Part shown: piece after piece, positions 31,195 to 39,176 of the stretch
Layout of the letters: every line of letters begins with the position of its first letter
Position numbering within the stretch: the first letter of the stretch is position 1
NCBI GenBank assembly: GCA_017303655.1
Contig: JAFLCE010000026.1
Location: 1-43,219 of the forward strand
From: Anaerolineae bacterium
Lineage (GTDB): Bacteria > Chloroflexota > Anaerolineae > Anaerolineales > Villigracilaceae
Length of the DNA: 43,219 nt
Direction of reading: 5' to 3'
Notes under the pieces: generated by a model
Database searches by the model: none
Seen by the model: the letters and a program-made list of their open reading frames with translations, nothing else
What the model was told of the DNA's origin: nothing
Program-made: the position numbers and the translations under genes

Positions 31195-32244
31195 ATGCCG
31201 AGATTAAGATTACTATTTGCTACATTTACCCTATTGCTCTCCTCCCTTGCCTGTGTCACCTTAATGGGAGAAGACCCCGCCGCCGTCAACGACCCTGGCT
31301 TTGTGCAGCAACCCGACCTCATCCAGCCGCCCACCGCGGTTCCTGTGGCAGAGGCGGCTTCCTGTCCCCTCATCACCGAACAGATCGTCAGCCAGAACTC
31401 TCCTGCTGACCTTTCAAATCAATTGGATAGCGACTTCAACAACTCATCTGAGGATGAAGAAGAGACCACCTATATTGTCACCTATCGTGTGTCTGGTGAT
31501 GAGATCAGCGATCCCTATTTTGAAGACGTCCCAGCGAATCTGCAAGATGAACAAGATGACACCGCCGCGCATCAGGCACTGTGGGATTATTTCACGGCAC
31601 TTATTCCGTTGTCTTATCGCCCGACCCTTGCCGAATTCTCCGTCATGACCGACGGCACCGATAACGTTTTGGCGGCTGTGGCGCAAACCTATGATGACCC
31701 GAATCTCTGGGGGCTCGAAGTAGATATTGCCGACACCAGTGACTACTATTATCTGTCCTTCACGCTTGTGCATGAATATGCTCACTTGATGACTCTCGCG
31801 CCCGATCAAGTAACGCCCAGTCTCGCCATCTTCAACAACCCCGATGACAACGACATCTATTTAGATGAAGTCTCTGCCTGTTCCAACTTCTTCCCCGGCG
31901 AAGGCTGCTCCAATACCGATTCATACATCAATGCCTTTTACAACGAATTCTGGACCGGCATCTACGACGAATGGAACGAGATCAACCTCGAAGAAGATGA
32001 AGACCTATACTACGAAAAACTCGATGACTTCTATATCAAGTATGAAGATCAATTCCTCACCGATTATTCCGTGACCCATCCCGCCGAAGATATTGCCGAA
32101 GCCTTTGGCTTTTTCGTCTTCGCTGAAAAGCCCGCCGGAGATTCAATTGCCGAAGATAAGATTCTCTTCTTCTATAATTATCCCGAATTGGTTCAACTCC
32201 GCGCGGAGATTCTCTCGAACCTGTGTGCCAACTTCCCACAATAA
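31195..32244 (+). CDS. HEYAH putative zinc metallopeptidase lipoprotein, tandem paralogue 2
   Basis: The 349-aa product has a signal with a lipobox (LSSLAC, Cys20) and a linker with Pro- and acid-rich segments (25-85, including SSEDEEE). The same catalytic region as in its neighbours follows: VHEYAHLMTLAPDQV, then CSNFFPGEGC and SVTHPAEDIAEAFGFFVFAEKP. Conservation of the HExxH Glu and of the EDIAE block supports retained zinc binding. It should be lipid-anchored outside the membrane. AAGGAA lies upstream of ATG 31195. It is close to paralogue 3 in the C-terminal half (KILFFYNYPELVQLRAEIL). Confidence 0.78.
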   Translation: MPRLRLLFATFTLLLSSLACVTLMGEDPAAVNDPGFVQQPDLIQPPTAVPVAEAASCPLITEQIVSQNSPADLSNQLDSDFNNSSEDEEETTYIVTYRVSGDEISDPYFEDVPANLQDEQDDTAAHQALWDYFTALIPLSYRPTLAEFSVMTDGTDNVLAAVAQTYDDPNLWGLEVDIADTSDYYYLSFTLVHEYAHLMTLAPDQVTPSLAIFNNPDDNDIYLDEVSACSNFFPGEGCSNTDSYINAFYNEFWTGIYDEWNEINLEEDEDLYYEKLDDFYIKYEDQFLTDYSVTHPAEDIAEAFGFFVFAEKPAGDSIAEDKILFFYNYPELVQLRAEILSNLCANFPQ

Positions 32245-32322
32245 GATGAAGCGCCTCCGACTCCTGCCGTGCTTGTTTCCTGCCTTCCAACCTTTTGCTT
32301 TGCCGATGGTTTCTCTTAACCT

Positions 32323-33339
32323 ATGAACTCAAAAACCAAGATCCTCTTCGCCAGCTTAGGTGTGTTGACCTTTACTCTGGCATGCGTTTCCATGATGGGC
32401 AAATCTCCGACCACGGTCACCTCACCCGATGAGTTGACCTTCCCACTACCAACGCCCACCTCAACCCCCGCGCCGATCGCCTGCCCGGTCATCACAGACG
32501 AAGCCATTCGCCTGGCATTGGTTGAAAACGAAACCAGCCATAACCATATTCTGGATAAAAACGTTTTGCTGGTCTCTTATTCCATTGCGAATGAAGAGTT
32601 GACCAAACCCAACCTTAACCCGTTCGCAACCGATTTCAAGGAACTTCAACGTGACCGTGAGACTCACACTAAAGTGTGGAATTATTTCCGCGCCATCGTC
32701 CCTGCGGAGCGCAGAGATTTCCTAAAGGAATACATCGTCATCACAGATGGGGAAAGCGGCATTTATGCGGCGGTTGGGCAAACGGAGGATGCTCCCGACG
32801 AGTGGGCGTTGCTGGTGGATATCGTCGATACGGAAAACGATCATCAACTCACCTATACCTTCATCCATGAATATGCCCATCTGCTGACGTTAGGACCCGA
32901 CCAGGTGCCGCCTGATCTTGAAATCTTCAAGAACCAGGAAGATAGCGCTGTTTACTTTGAGGCGCTTGCCGATTGCTTCACCTACTTCACCGGCGAAGGC
33001 TGCTCGAACCCCGGCTCATACATGGACGATTATTACAACGCCTTCTGGCTCGATATCTACGATGAATGGAACAGGATTGAATTTGAGTCGGATGAGCAGG
33101 AATATTATGAAGCGCTTGAAGGTTTCTACGAAAAATATAAGGACCGTTTCGTAACCGATTACGCCGTTACCCGTCCCGAAGAAGATATTGCCGAGAGCTT
33201 TTCCTTCTTTATTCTCGGTCCCAAACCCGCAGGCGATACCATCGCCGAACAGAAAATTCTCTTCTTCTATCAGCGACCTGAACTGGTTGCGCTGCGCGAA
33301 GAACTCTTGGAAAATATCTGCACGAACTTCCCACAATAA
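32323..33339 (+). CDS. HEYAH putative zinc metallopeptidase lipoprotein, tandem paralogue 3
   Basis: The 338-aa product has a lipobox (TFTLAC, Cys21), a short Pro/Thr linker (PLPTPTSTPAP) and the shared domain: IHEYAHLLTLGPDQVPPD, CFTYFTGEGC and AVTRPEEDIAESFSFFILG. Both catalytic blocks are intact. It lies 78 bp after paralogue 2 and 7 bp before a phosphatase gene, without a visible terminator on either side, so cotranscription with the phosphatase is likely. ATG 32323 lacks a Shine-Dalgarno. Like paralogue 2 it ends with the Cys-Thr/Ala-Asn-Phe-Pro-Gln tail. Confidence 0.78.
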   Translation: MNSKTKILFASLGVLTFTLACVSMMGKSPTTVTSPDELTFPLPTPTSTPAPIACPVITDEAIRLALVENETSHNHILDKNVLLVSYSIANEELTKPNLNPFATDFKELQRDRETHTKVWNYFRAIVPAERRDFLKEYIVITDGESGIYAAVGQTEDAPDEWALLVDIVDTENDHQLTYTFIHEYAHLLTLGPDQVPPDLEIFKNQEDSAVYFEALADCFTYFTGEGCSNPGSYMDDYYNAFWLDIYDEWNRIEFESDEQEYYEALEGFYEKYKDRFVTDYAVTRPEEDIAESFSFFILGPKPAGDTIAEQKILFFYQRPELVALREELLENICTNFPQ

Positions 33340-33346
33340 CCCACTG

Positions 33347-33910
33347 ATGAAAAATATTCCTATTGTTGAATCGTATTGGGTCGAACCAGACCTTTTTCTG
33401 GCTGGCGAATACCCCGGCAGTTACAACCCGCCAGAGATGCGCCAACGCATGGATGCCTTTCTTGAGTCCGGCATCCGCACCTTCATTGACCTGACCCAGT
33501 CGCATGAACTGCTTTCCTATGAATCCGCCTTGAAAGAACAGGCGGGTATTTTCGACTTTCCGGTTGCATATCATCGCTTTGCCATTCGCGATCACGGCAT
33601 CCCTTCGACAGAGACTATGCAACTCATCCTTAATACCATTGATGACGCCATCCAGAATGACAGCCCGGTTTACGTCCATTGTTGGGGGGGGATTGGTCGC
33701 ACCGGCACGGTGGTGGGCTGCTATCTTATTCGGCATGGCATGACGGCGGAGAAAGCACTTGCGAAGGTGACCACGCTTTATAGAACCCGCCCGCATAATC
33801 ACTTTATGCCCACCTCACCCGAAACGGACTCGCAAATTGAGTTCGTACGCAACTGGCGCGAAGCTCCATCGTCTGGGCACAAGTCGAAGCAGCGTTTCTG
33901 CGAAGGCTGA
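33347..33910 (+). CDS. Dual-specificity/tyrosine-type protein phosphatase
   Basis: The 187-aa cytoplasmic product has the C-x5-R active-site loop VHCWGGIGRTGT (Cys112, Arg118). An upstream Asp in AIRDHGIPS (Asp82) is a candidate general acid, and the N-terminus YWVEPDLFLAGEYPG is typical of cyclin-phosphatase-like DSPs. It would remove phosphate from tyrosine, or from phosphosugars or inositols; the target is unknown. I start at ATG 33347. The longer frame from 33188 overlaps the metallopeptidase and has no similarity to phosphatases before this Met. The C-terminal end (GHKSKQRFCEG) is unstructured. Confidence 0.85.
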   Translation: MKNIPIVESYWVEPDLFLAGEYPGSYNPPEMRQRMDAFLESGIRTFIDLTQSHELLSYESALKEQAGIFDFPVAYHRFAIRDHGIPSTETMQLILNTIDDAIQNDSPVYVHCWGGIGRTGTVVGCYLIRHGMTAEKALAKVTTLYRTRPHNHFMPTSPETDSQIEFVRNWREAPSSGHKSKQRFCEG

Positions 33911-34077
33911 ACCGGCTGGGTTGAAAAACCATTGCAAGCTCTGGTCAATGAAAAGTACGTGTTAGCATTGGCTCCAGCGGAGGTGCGGTTTGGGTGCTGA
34001 ACCCTGCCAAGTTCCGGCACGAGGCGCTCCGTCAGAGGTAAGACTTTTGTATGGGGGAACTGTCTGGAAATAAGCAG

Positions 34078-34083
34078 TATAAT
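34078..34083 (+). promoter_or_regulatory. -10 box upstream of lepB
   Basis: TATAAT (34078-34083) lies 23 bp before the start codon. The -35 position holds no good match, so this is a partial promoter call. Confidence 0.35.
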
Positions 34084-34105
34084 TTTCAAGACAGTTGGAG
34101 GCATT

Positions 34106-34693
34106 TTGGAAAATTTAGAGCAACAACCGCAGGTGGAAGAAGCGAAACCCGCGGAGGAAAAAACAGATCGGAAGCGTTTCACGATGGATATTGTTGAAAC
34201 GCTTGTACTTGCCGTGATCTTGTTCGTGGGTATTAATGCGGTTTCTGCCCGTGTGCGCGTGGATGGCTTTAGCATGCGCCCGACTCTCGAACACGGCGAA
34301 TTTGTTCTAGTGAGCAAATTGAGCTATCTGTTCGGCGAGTACCAGCGCGGCGATATTATCGTCTTTCACTTCCCGCTCGACCCCGAAGAGGAATTGGTCA
34401 AACGGGTGATCGGCTTGCCGGGTGACCGGGTGTTGGTGCAGAATAGTCAGGTGTTCGTTAACGGTGTAATGCTGAATGAAGATTACATTGCCCAGGCGCC
34501 TTTGTATTCTGGCGAATGGGTGGTGATGGATGGTCAGCTTTTTGTTCTGGGTGATAACCGCAATAACTCGAACGACTCGAAGGATTGGGGTTTGTTGCCG
34601 CAGGAAAATGTGGTCGGCAAAGCCGTTTTGATCTATTGGCCCCCGCCCATGTGGAATGTGCTTAACCATGCTGAGGTCAATGCTGCCCAATGA
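34106..34693 (+). CDS. lepB: Signal peptidase I
   Basis: The enzyme cleaves signal peptides of exported proteins at the outer face of the membrane. The 195-aa product has one N-terminal membrane anchor (about 30-48) and the classical Ser-Lys dyad: VDGFSMRPTL (Ser56) and ELVKRVIGLPGD (Lys99). GDNRNNSNDSKDWG (149-162) follows. This differs from the Ser-His enzyme at 11127. The start is TTG 34106, supported by TTGGAGG at 34095-34101; no ATG lies before the anchor. The stop overlaps the next start by 4 bp (ATGA). Confidence 0.95.
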   Translation: MENLEQQPQVEEAKPAEEKTDRKRFTMDIVETLVLAVILFVGINAVSARVRVDGFSMRPTLEHGEFVLVSKLSYLFGEYQRGDIIVFHFPLDPEEELVKRVIGLPGDRVLVQNSQVFVNGVMLNEDYIAQAPLYSGEWVVMDGQLFVLGDNRNNSNDSKDWGLLPQENVVGKAVLIYWPPPMWNVLNHAEVNAAQ

Positions 34694-34992
34694 ATATTGA
34701 AATGAACGAACTCAACGAGTCTCTTTCGCCCTGCCAGGAATGTCATGCCGGGGTGCTTCAGCCGCGCCATGTGACTTACTTTACATGGCTGAGCGGTGAA
34801 CTGATCACTGTGCCGCATTTCCCTGCTTGGGTCTGTGATGTTTGCGGCAGACGCCAATATGATGAACGCGCTATTCTGTGGTTGAACATGATCCTAGACC
34901 CGAACGCTGGGAAGCCAACTCCTTCAACTCGACGTACCCCGCCTCGCCCTCGACCTCATACCGGAATTCGCCCACCCCAACCGGAGTCTTAG
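34690..34992 (+). CDS. YgiT-type zinc-finger protein
   Basis: The 100-aa product has CQECHAG...HVTYFTWLSGELITVPHFPAWVCDVCG: two CxxC pairs (CQEC, CDVC) about 34 residues apart, as in YgiT/MqsA N-terminal zinc domains. The second half is a Pro/Arg/Thr-rich tail (TPSTRRTPPRPRPHTG) with no HTH, so it is not a full MqsA antitoxin. No toxin gene is adjacent. It is coupled to lepB by a 4-bp overlap and followed 9 bp later by an unknown gene. Role unknown. Confidence 0.75.
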   Translation: MNIEMNELNESLSPCQECHAGVLQPRHVTYFTWLSGELITVPHFPAWVCDVCGRRQYDERAILWLNMILDPNAGKPTPSTRRTPPRPRPHTGIRPPQPES

Positions 34993-35001
34993 GCTGTAGC
35001 C

Positions 35002-35556
35002 ATGTCACTTGATTCTTCTCCCCGTACCTACCGTTTTGTCCTCGCCGATATTTTGACTTCGGGCTATCGAGTTGCGGGTAAGATCGCGGTGACCACGCAC
35101 GGCGCGATGGGGTATATGAATGATCCTACACACTCGCTCTTGGAAATTCACGATGCGCGTATGGCGCGTTTGCACATGCCCACAAAATTGGTAGATCATT
35201 TTGAACTGGTACGCACGACAAAAAGTAAGATCCATGCCATTTGCTTGCCACGGCGCGAAGACTTGGGTCCGCAAGGCATTGTGCGCGGCGGCTTCAACAA
35301 TGTGACCGAATACAACGTCCGCCTGACGACCTCGATGTTTGAAGTGGATGGCACGATGGAACTGCCCGGGCGCTTCGACTTTACCGCTTTGGTGTCGGAA
35401 GGCTCGCGTGAGTTTTTGCCTATCTTCAACGCCACGGTGACTGCTATTCTCATCCCCAGTTTGCGGGTGCAGAGCGCGGGCGTCCTTGTAAACCGTAAAT
35501 TGGTAGACCTGGTGGCGCTGCTCACTCAGCGAGTGAAACCTGAAATCACTCCCTGA
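35002..35556 (+). CDS. Conserved protein of unknown function after the zinc-finger gene
   Basis: The 184-aa product has no signal peptide or membrane segment and a strong beta-strand pattern: YRFVLADILTSGYRVAGKIAV, LVDHFELVRTTKSKIHAICLP and MFEVDGTMELPGRFDFTALV. It looks like a small beta-barrel protein, but I do not recognise a family. It lies 9 bp after the zinc-finger gene and so probably belongs to the lepB operon. It ends 52 bp before tRNA-Glu. No Shine-Dalgarno is visible before ATG 35002. Confidence 0.7.
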   Translation: MSLDSSPRTYRFVLADILTSGYRVAGKIAVTTHGAMGYMNDPTHSLLEIHDARMARLHMPTKLVDHFELVRTTKSKIHAICLPRREDLGPQGIVRGGFNNVTEYNVRLTTSMFEVDGTMELPGRFDFTALVSEGSREFLPIFNATVTAILIPSLRVQSAGVLVNRKLVDLVALLTQRVKPEITP

Positions 35557-35608
35557 AATTTCTTGACGCATTCGAAAGTGGGTGATAAAATCCGCCCGCT
35601 TAAGAAAT

Positions 35609-35681
35609 GCCCCCATCGTCTAGTGGACTAGGACGCGGCCCTTTCACGGCCACGACCGGGGTTCGAATCCCCGTGGGGGCA
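35609..35681 (+). tRNA. tRNA-Glu (anticodon TTC)
   Basis: The acceptor stem GCCCCCA / TGGGGGC encloses a D arm with TAGTGGACTAGGA, an anticodon loop CTTTCAC (anticodon TTC) and a T arm with GGGGTTCGAATCCCC. The 73-nt tRNA ends with discriminator A; CCA is not encoded. A terminator follows closely. Confidence 0.97.
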
Positions 35682-35697
35682 CAATTTAGCAGCAATT

Positions 35698-35725
35698 AAC
35701 CGCCTGAAAAGGCGGTTTTTGTTTT
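35698..35725 (+). terminator. Terminator after tRNA-Glu
   Basis: AACCGCCT / AGGCGGTT with a GAAA tetraloop is followed by TTTGTTTT. Confidence 0.85.
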
Positions 35726-35735
35726 AACTGCTTTA

Positions 35736-35826
35736 TGTCATGCTTCGCGATAGCGACACATTCACCGCAGTGCAGTGAGCATCTCTACGATTATCTCAGA
35801 GACCATTCGCTATGCTCAAGATGACA
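35736..35826. repeat. Possible palindromic repeat between tRNA-Glu and the T-box
   Basis: TGTCAT (35736-35741) and ATGACA (35821-35826) bracket the segment. Inside, CGCGATAGCGACA and CATTCGCTATGC are partly complementary around GAGCATCTCTACGATTATCTCAGAGA. It looks like a degenerate dispersed element, but no second copy exists in this window. Confidence 0.45.
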
Positions 35827-35852
35827 ATCTATCCGCTACCATATTTCATTGG

Positions 35853-35858
35853 TATAAT
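35853..35858 (+). promoter_or_regulatory. -10 box of the serS leader
   Basis: A perfect TATAAT (35853-35858) just ahead of the T-box leader; no clear -35 is visible. The transcript would start at about 35865. Confidence 0.5.
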
Positions 35859-35869
35859 CCCGTCAGTTC

Positions 35870-36113
35870 GTTTTGAAAGACCCGCGCAAAGATAAGTAAT
35901 TCAGCAACGGTACAGAGAGCTGCCGGACAGTGTGAGGCGGACCGCCAGAGAATGAAATCCACTTTGCCAGCGTTATTCTCGGAGAGACGCAAGTCATAAG
36001 AGAATCGGGAGCGCCCGTTAGCGCGCATCCAAGGTTATGCTTCGGCATAACGAAAGCAGGTGGCACCACGAGACGCCCCTCGTCCTGCAAACGGAATGGG
36101 GCGTATTTTATTT
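35870..36113 (+). promoter_or_regulatory. T-box riboswitch controlling serS (Ser specifier TCC)
   Basis: The conserved T-box AGCAGGTGGCACCACG lies at 36055-36070 and pairs with CTCGTCCTGC (36079-36088) in the antiterminator. The competing terminator is ACGCCCC (36073-36079) / GGGGCGT (36098-36104) followed by ATTTTATTT. A stem III hairpin, GTTATGC-TTCG-GCATAAC, lies at 36034-36051. In stem I the segment GAAATCCACT (35955-35964) places TCC, a serine codon, as specifier. Uncharged tRNA-Ser should favour read-through into serS. Confidence 0.93.
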
Positions 36114-36126
36114 AATGCCTTTGACC

Positions 36127-36187
36127 GTAGGGGCGACCCTTCCAGCGGAAGCAAGTCTACGAACTCGACCTTGGCGGGTCGCCCCTA
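36127..36187. repeat. GGGGCGACCC-type inverted repeat element, copy 2
   Basis: GTAGGGGCGACCC (36127-36139) and GGGTCGCCCCTA (36176-36187) bracket about 36 bp. The element lies in the serS leader, between the T-box terminator and the ribosome-binding site. Confidence 0.85.
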
Positions 36188-36225
36188 TAACGGAAGGCAA
36201 ACAATAATGCACTCGGAGGTGCAAC

Positions 36226-37497
36226 ATGCTCGATATCAATTTGCTTCGTGAAAACCCTGACATTGTCCGCAAGGCGCTGCAAGATCGCCAGGACAACCCC
36301 GCGCCCGTTGACTCCATTTTGAAGTTGGACGAGAAGCGCCGGGGTCTGCTCAATGAAGTGGAGCAGCTCAAAGCAGAGCGCAACGTCGTCTCGAAAGAGA
36401 TCGGCAAAATGAAAGACGCAACAGAGCGCCAGTCCAAGATTGAGGCGATGCGCGTGGTGGGCGATAAGATCGCAGAGTTGGATAAGGTCGTGGCAGAGGT
36501 CGAATCCGAATTGAATTACCTCATGTCCACGCTGCCGAACATCCCAGATCCGCGCACGCCTTACGGCAAGGATGACAGCGAGAACATCGTCATCAAGACG
36601 GTAGGGGAGCCGCGCACGTTTGACTTCACCCCGCTTCCACACTGGGACCTCGGACCTGCGCTCGGCATCATTGACTTTGAACGCGGCACCAAGCTGACCG
36701 GTTCCCGTTTCTATGTGTTGCAAAAAGCAGGCGCGCGTTTACAACGCGCCCTGATCGCATGGATGCTCGACCTGCACATCCGTCAGGGATATCAGGAAGA
36801 GTATCTGCCCTTCATGGTCAAGACCGCCACGGTGTATGGTGCGGGTCAACTGCCTAAGTTTGCGGATAATCTTTACAAAGACCACGAAGAAGATTTGTAT
36901 TTTGTGCCGACAGCAGAAATTCCGCTGACCGGTTTGCATATGGATGAGATCCTTGACGAAGCCACTTTGCCAAGACAGTACACCGCATACACACCTTGTT
37001 TCCGCCGTGAGAAGATGAGCGCCGGGCGCGATGTGCGTGGCATCAAACGCGGACATCAATTCGACAAGGTCGAGATGTACGTCTATTGCAAGCCGGAAGA
37101 ATCGGAAGCCATGCACCAGAAGATGTTGAAAGATGCCGAAGAAACATGTGCGCAGTTGGGCATTCCGTACCGCGTGAAGCAACTCTGCACCGGTGATATC
37201 GGTTTTGGCGCCACCATGACATACGATCTTGAGTTGTGGGCTCCCGGCTGTAACGAGTGGCTCGAAGTTTCGTCAGTTTCGAATGATACCGACTTTCAAT
37301 CACGCCGTGCCAACATCAAGTTCCGCCCAAGCGATGGCGGCAAGGTCAAATTCCCGCACACGCTCAATGGCTCTGGCTTGGGCTTGCCGCGTGCTTTGAT
37401 CGCCGTGATGGAAAATTATCAGCAAGCCGACGGCTCCATCGTCGTCCCTGAAGTTCTGCGCCCGTGGATGGGCGGCATCGACGTCATCACACCGTGA
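36226..37497 (+). CDS. serS: Seryl-tRNA synthetase
   Basis: This class II synthetase charges tRNA-Ser and tRNA-Sec. The 423-aa product has normal length. An N-terminal antiparallel coiled coil (about residues 28-105: [20 protein letters not shown]...) binds the tRNA long arm. The class II motifs follow: motif 1 near [16 protein letters not shown], motif 2 [21 protein letters not shown] with HQFDKVEMY, and motif 3 [19 protein letters not shown]. The C-terminus is [22 protein letters not shown] site precedes ATG 36226. Expression is governed by the upstream T-box leader. Confidence 0.98.
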   Translation: MLDINLLRENPDIVRKALQDRQDNPAPVDSILKLDEKRRGLLNEVEQLKAERNVVSKEIGKMKDATERQSKIEAMRVVGDKIAELDKVVAEVESELNYLMSTLPNIPDPRTPYGKDDSENIVIKTVGEPRTFDFTPLPHWDLGPALGIIDFERGTKLTGSRFYVLQKAGARLQRALIAWMLDLHIRQGYQEEYLPFMVKTATVYGAGQLPKFADNLYKDHEEDLYFVPTAEIPLTGLHMDEILDEATLPRQYTAYTPCFRREKMSAGRDVRGIKRGHQFDKVEMYVYCKPEESEAMHQKMLKDAEETCAQLGIPYRVKQLCTGDIGFGATMTYDLELWAPGCNEWLEVSSVSNDTDFQSRRANIKFRPSDGGKVKFPHTLNGSGLGLPRALIAVMENYQQADGSIVVPEVLRPWMGGIDVITP

Positions 37498-37540
37498 CGG
37501 TGAAGAACCAAATGGGTTAATATCCGTACATATATAAACT

Positions 37541-37602
37541 GTAGGGGCGACCCGCCCATTGGGAGCGAATGATCCTGATGAATCTTCTAGGGTCGCCCTT
37601 AC
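37541..37602. repeat. GGGGCGACCC-type inverted repeat element, copy 3
   Basis: GTAGGGGCGACCC (37541-37553) and GGGTCGCCCTTAC (37590-37602) bracket the segment just after serS. With copy 2 it flanks serS on both sides. Confidence 0.85.
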
Positions 37603-37647
37603 TATTTCCGCTGCCTTTTCTTTTATAAGGATATAAGGAGAAAACAT

Positions 37648-38175
37648 ATGGATCCCGCTTTTTGGGAATTGTTCGGGCAAGTGCTTTTGGAAGTATTAAC
37701 CTTTGTAGTACTGATATTCGGTTTGCTGGGTCTGCTCATGCCGGTTTTCCCTGGTCTCACTGTTATGTGGATCGCGACCTTAATCTATGCCATTGTGCAG
37801 GCTGGCTTGGGCAATATGACTTGGGTTGGCTGGGTCTTGTTCGTGCTCATCACTCTCTTGATGATCGGCGGCAACATCGTAGATAACATCATCATCGCCA
37901 AACACATGCGCGATAAAGACGTGCCCTGGAGTTCGATCCTCTGGTCCTTCGCGGCGGGAATCCTTGCCAGCTTGTTCTTTACGCCCATCGTTGGGATATT
38001 TGCTTCACCTGTTGGGCTTTTCCTGGCGGAATGGTACCGCCTTAAAGACCGACCCGCAGCGGTTGCCAGTACCAAAGCTTGGCTCACCGGGTGGGGCTGG
38101 TCTGTCGCCGCGCGGATCGGCATCGGCGTGGTGATGATCCTATTCTGGGGACTGTGGGCGTGGGCAATCGGTTAA
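37648..38175 (+). CDS. DUF456-family membrane protein
   Basis: The 175-aa integral membrane protein has the DUF456 signature near the N-terminus (LIFGLLGLLMPVFPGLTVMWIATLIYAI) and a later small-residue-rich pair of helices (FAAGILASLFFTPIVGIFASPVGLFLAEW). About four helices are predicted, followed by a basic loop and a final helix (ARIGIGVVMILFWGLWAW). The family's function is unknown; glycine-zipper-like motifs suggest oligomerisation in the membrane. AAGGAG precedes ATG 37648. It may be cotranscribed with the next small membrane protein gene. Confidence 0.85.
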   Translation: MDPAFWELFGQVLLEVLTFVVLIFGLLGLLMPVFPGLTVMWIATLIYAIVQAGLGNMTWVGWVLFVLITLLMIGGNIVDNIIIAKHMRDKDVPWSSILWSFAAGILASLFFTPIVGIFASPVGLFLAEWYRLKDRPAAVASTKAWLTGWGWSVAARIGIGVVMILFWGLWAWAIG

Positions 38176-38289
38176 GCACAATCCCCTCCTGTATGATATA
38201 AAAAAACCATAATCACGACGGGGTACAACACCCTGCATAGGGTGTATTATCCGGATAGTGATATCAACGATTATCAAAAGAGGAGAATT

Positions 38290-38586
38290 ATGGATACCTT
38301 TCGAGAAGTTCTTTCCACTGTAGGGTTTGTGATCCGTGCTATTGGATTTCTTTTGCTTGGCTTGGGCGTCGCCCGCTTCATGCTGGATGCGTATTACAAA
38401 GCTGTCTGGCAAGTGCAGATCACCCTCGCGGTTGGGTTTTTCCTCCTGCTCATCGGGCTGACGAATTATTCCAGCCCGGCTTCCATGGGAACCTTTGCCA
38501 TTGGCGCAGGTATCGCTTTGATGATGCAGTTTATGGGGAAGAAGGAAGAAGTGAAAGAAGAAGAGCACGCGGCGAAAAAGAAATAG
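38290..38586 (+). CDS. Small membrane protein of unknown function
   Basis: The 98-aa product has three predicted helices (about residues 12-30, 41-60 and 64-81) and a highly charged Lys/Glu tail (KKEEVKEEEHAAKKK) on the cytoplasmic side. I do not recognise a family. ATG 38290 is chosen because AGAGGAGAAT lies directly upstream; an earlier in-frame start at 38242 has no support. The 5' leader contains a small hairpin, ACACCCT-GCAT-AGGGTGT (38230-38247). A strong terminator follows the gene. Confidence 0.7.
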   Translation: MDTFREVLSTVGFVIRAIGFLLLGLGVARFMLDAYYKAVWQVQITLAVGFFLLLIGLTNYSSPASMGTFAIGAGIALMMQFMGKKEEVKEEEHAAKKK

Positions 38587-38597
38587 GAAAGATGAAG

Positions 38598-38633
38598 AAA
38601 AAGGCTTGACCGGTTATGGTCAAGCCTTTTTTG
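38598..38633. terminator. Bidirectional terminator
   Basis: AAAAAGGCTTGACC pairs with GGTCAAGCCTTTTT over 14 bp with a 6-nt loop. It lies between two convergent genes, and its A- and T-runs suit both directions. Confidence 0.9.
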
Positions 38634-39107
38634 TTATTGCTTTGCCTTTTGCACTGCCTCAATCAACGCGGACTTAAACTTTTCTCCCGCATCATCTTTC
38701 CCCAGTGGCAAAAAGATACTTCCAAGTTCGCTGGCATCTGTGAATTGTCCATTCACATTCATGCCTGTGTCGGGGATCATTTTATAGAACGAGCTTTTCT
38801 CGTAATCTTCCACCGTGAGCTCCCGCAACTGCATAGACTTGATATACAGCGCGTTCTGGTCTACGTTATCCGCAAGGACAAGCCAACGGTCGGTTAAGAT
38901 AGCGGTTTGAATCAACAACTTCGGACCCGGTCCGCCGCCGAAGAGTCCCTTTTTGATTTTTTCGGAGGTGGAGACGATACACATCACAGGATTGGCGAGA
39001 ATATCACCAAGGCTATGCTTTTCAATGTAGGTTTGAATGCTTTGCGTCACATTGGTTGGAACTTCCCCGAATGCGATCTCTTTTGTGGAACGGTTGTAAT
39101 CACCCAT
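38634..39107 (-). CDS. Conserved cytoplasmic protein of unknown function
   Basis: The 157-aa product has no signal or membrane segment. Blocks seen are IEKHSLGDILANPVMCIVSTSEK, GGGPGPKLLIQTAILTDRWLVLADN and GSIFLPLGKDDAGEKFKSALIEAV. The strand pattern with 'TDRWLVLAD' and a C-terminal helix is reminiscent of a pleckstrin-homology-like domain, but I would not assign it. ATG 39107 (MGDYNRST) is preceded by AGGAGAAAATACC; the longer frame to 39149 overlaps a palindrome and is rejected. Confidence 0.7.
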   Translation of the reverse strand: MGDYNRSTKEIAFGEVPTNVTQSIQTYIEKHSLGDILANPVMCIVSTSEKIKKGLFGGGPGPKLLIQTAILTDRWLVLADNVDQNALYIKSMQLRELTVEDYEKSSFYKMIPDTGMNVNGQFTDASELGSIFLPLGKDDAGEKFKSALIEAVQKAKQ

Positions 39108-39130
39108 GGTATTTTCTCCTCTTAATAAAA

Positions 39131-39163
39131 AGACCCTAAAGGTTTTCAAAACCTTTAGGGTCT
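39131..39163. repeat. Perfect palindrome (AGACCCTAAAGG type)
   Basis: AGACCCTAAAGGTTTT and its exact complement are separated by a single C (16-bp arms). It lies 14 bp after the M42 gene at 39177, so it may double as that operon's terminator. Arm composition and the TTTT/AAAA centre resemble the palindrome at 21346. Confidence 0.85.
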
Positions 39164-39176
39164 ACTGGTTTTTGTA

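Noticed and set aside
34690-34992. MqsRA-like toxin-antitoxin pair based on the YgiT-type zinc finger
   Set aside because: No MqsR-like toxin is adjacent, and the protein lacks the HTH half of MqsA.
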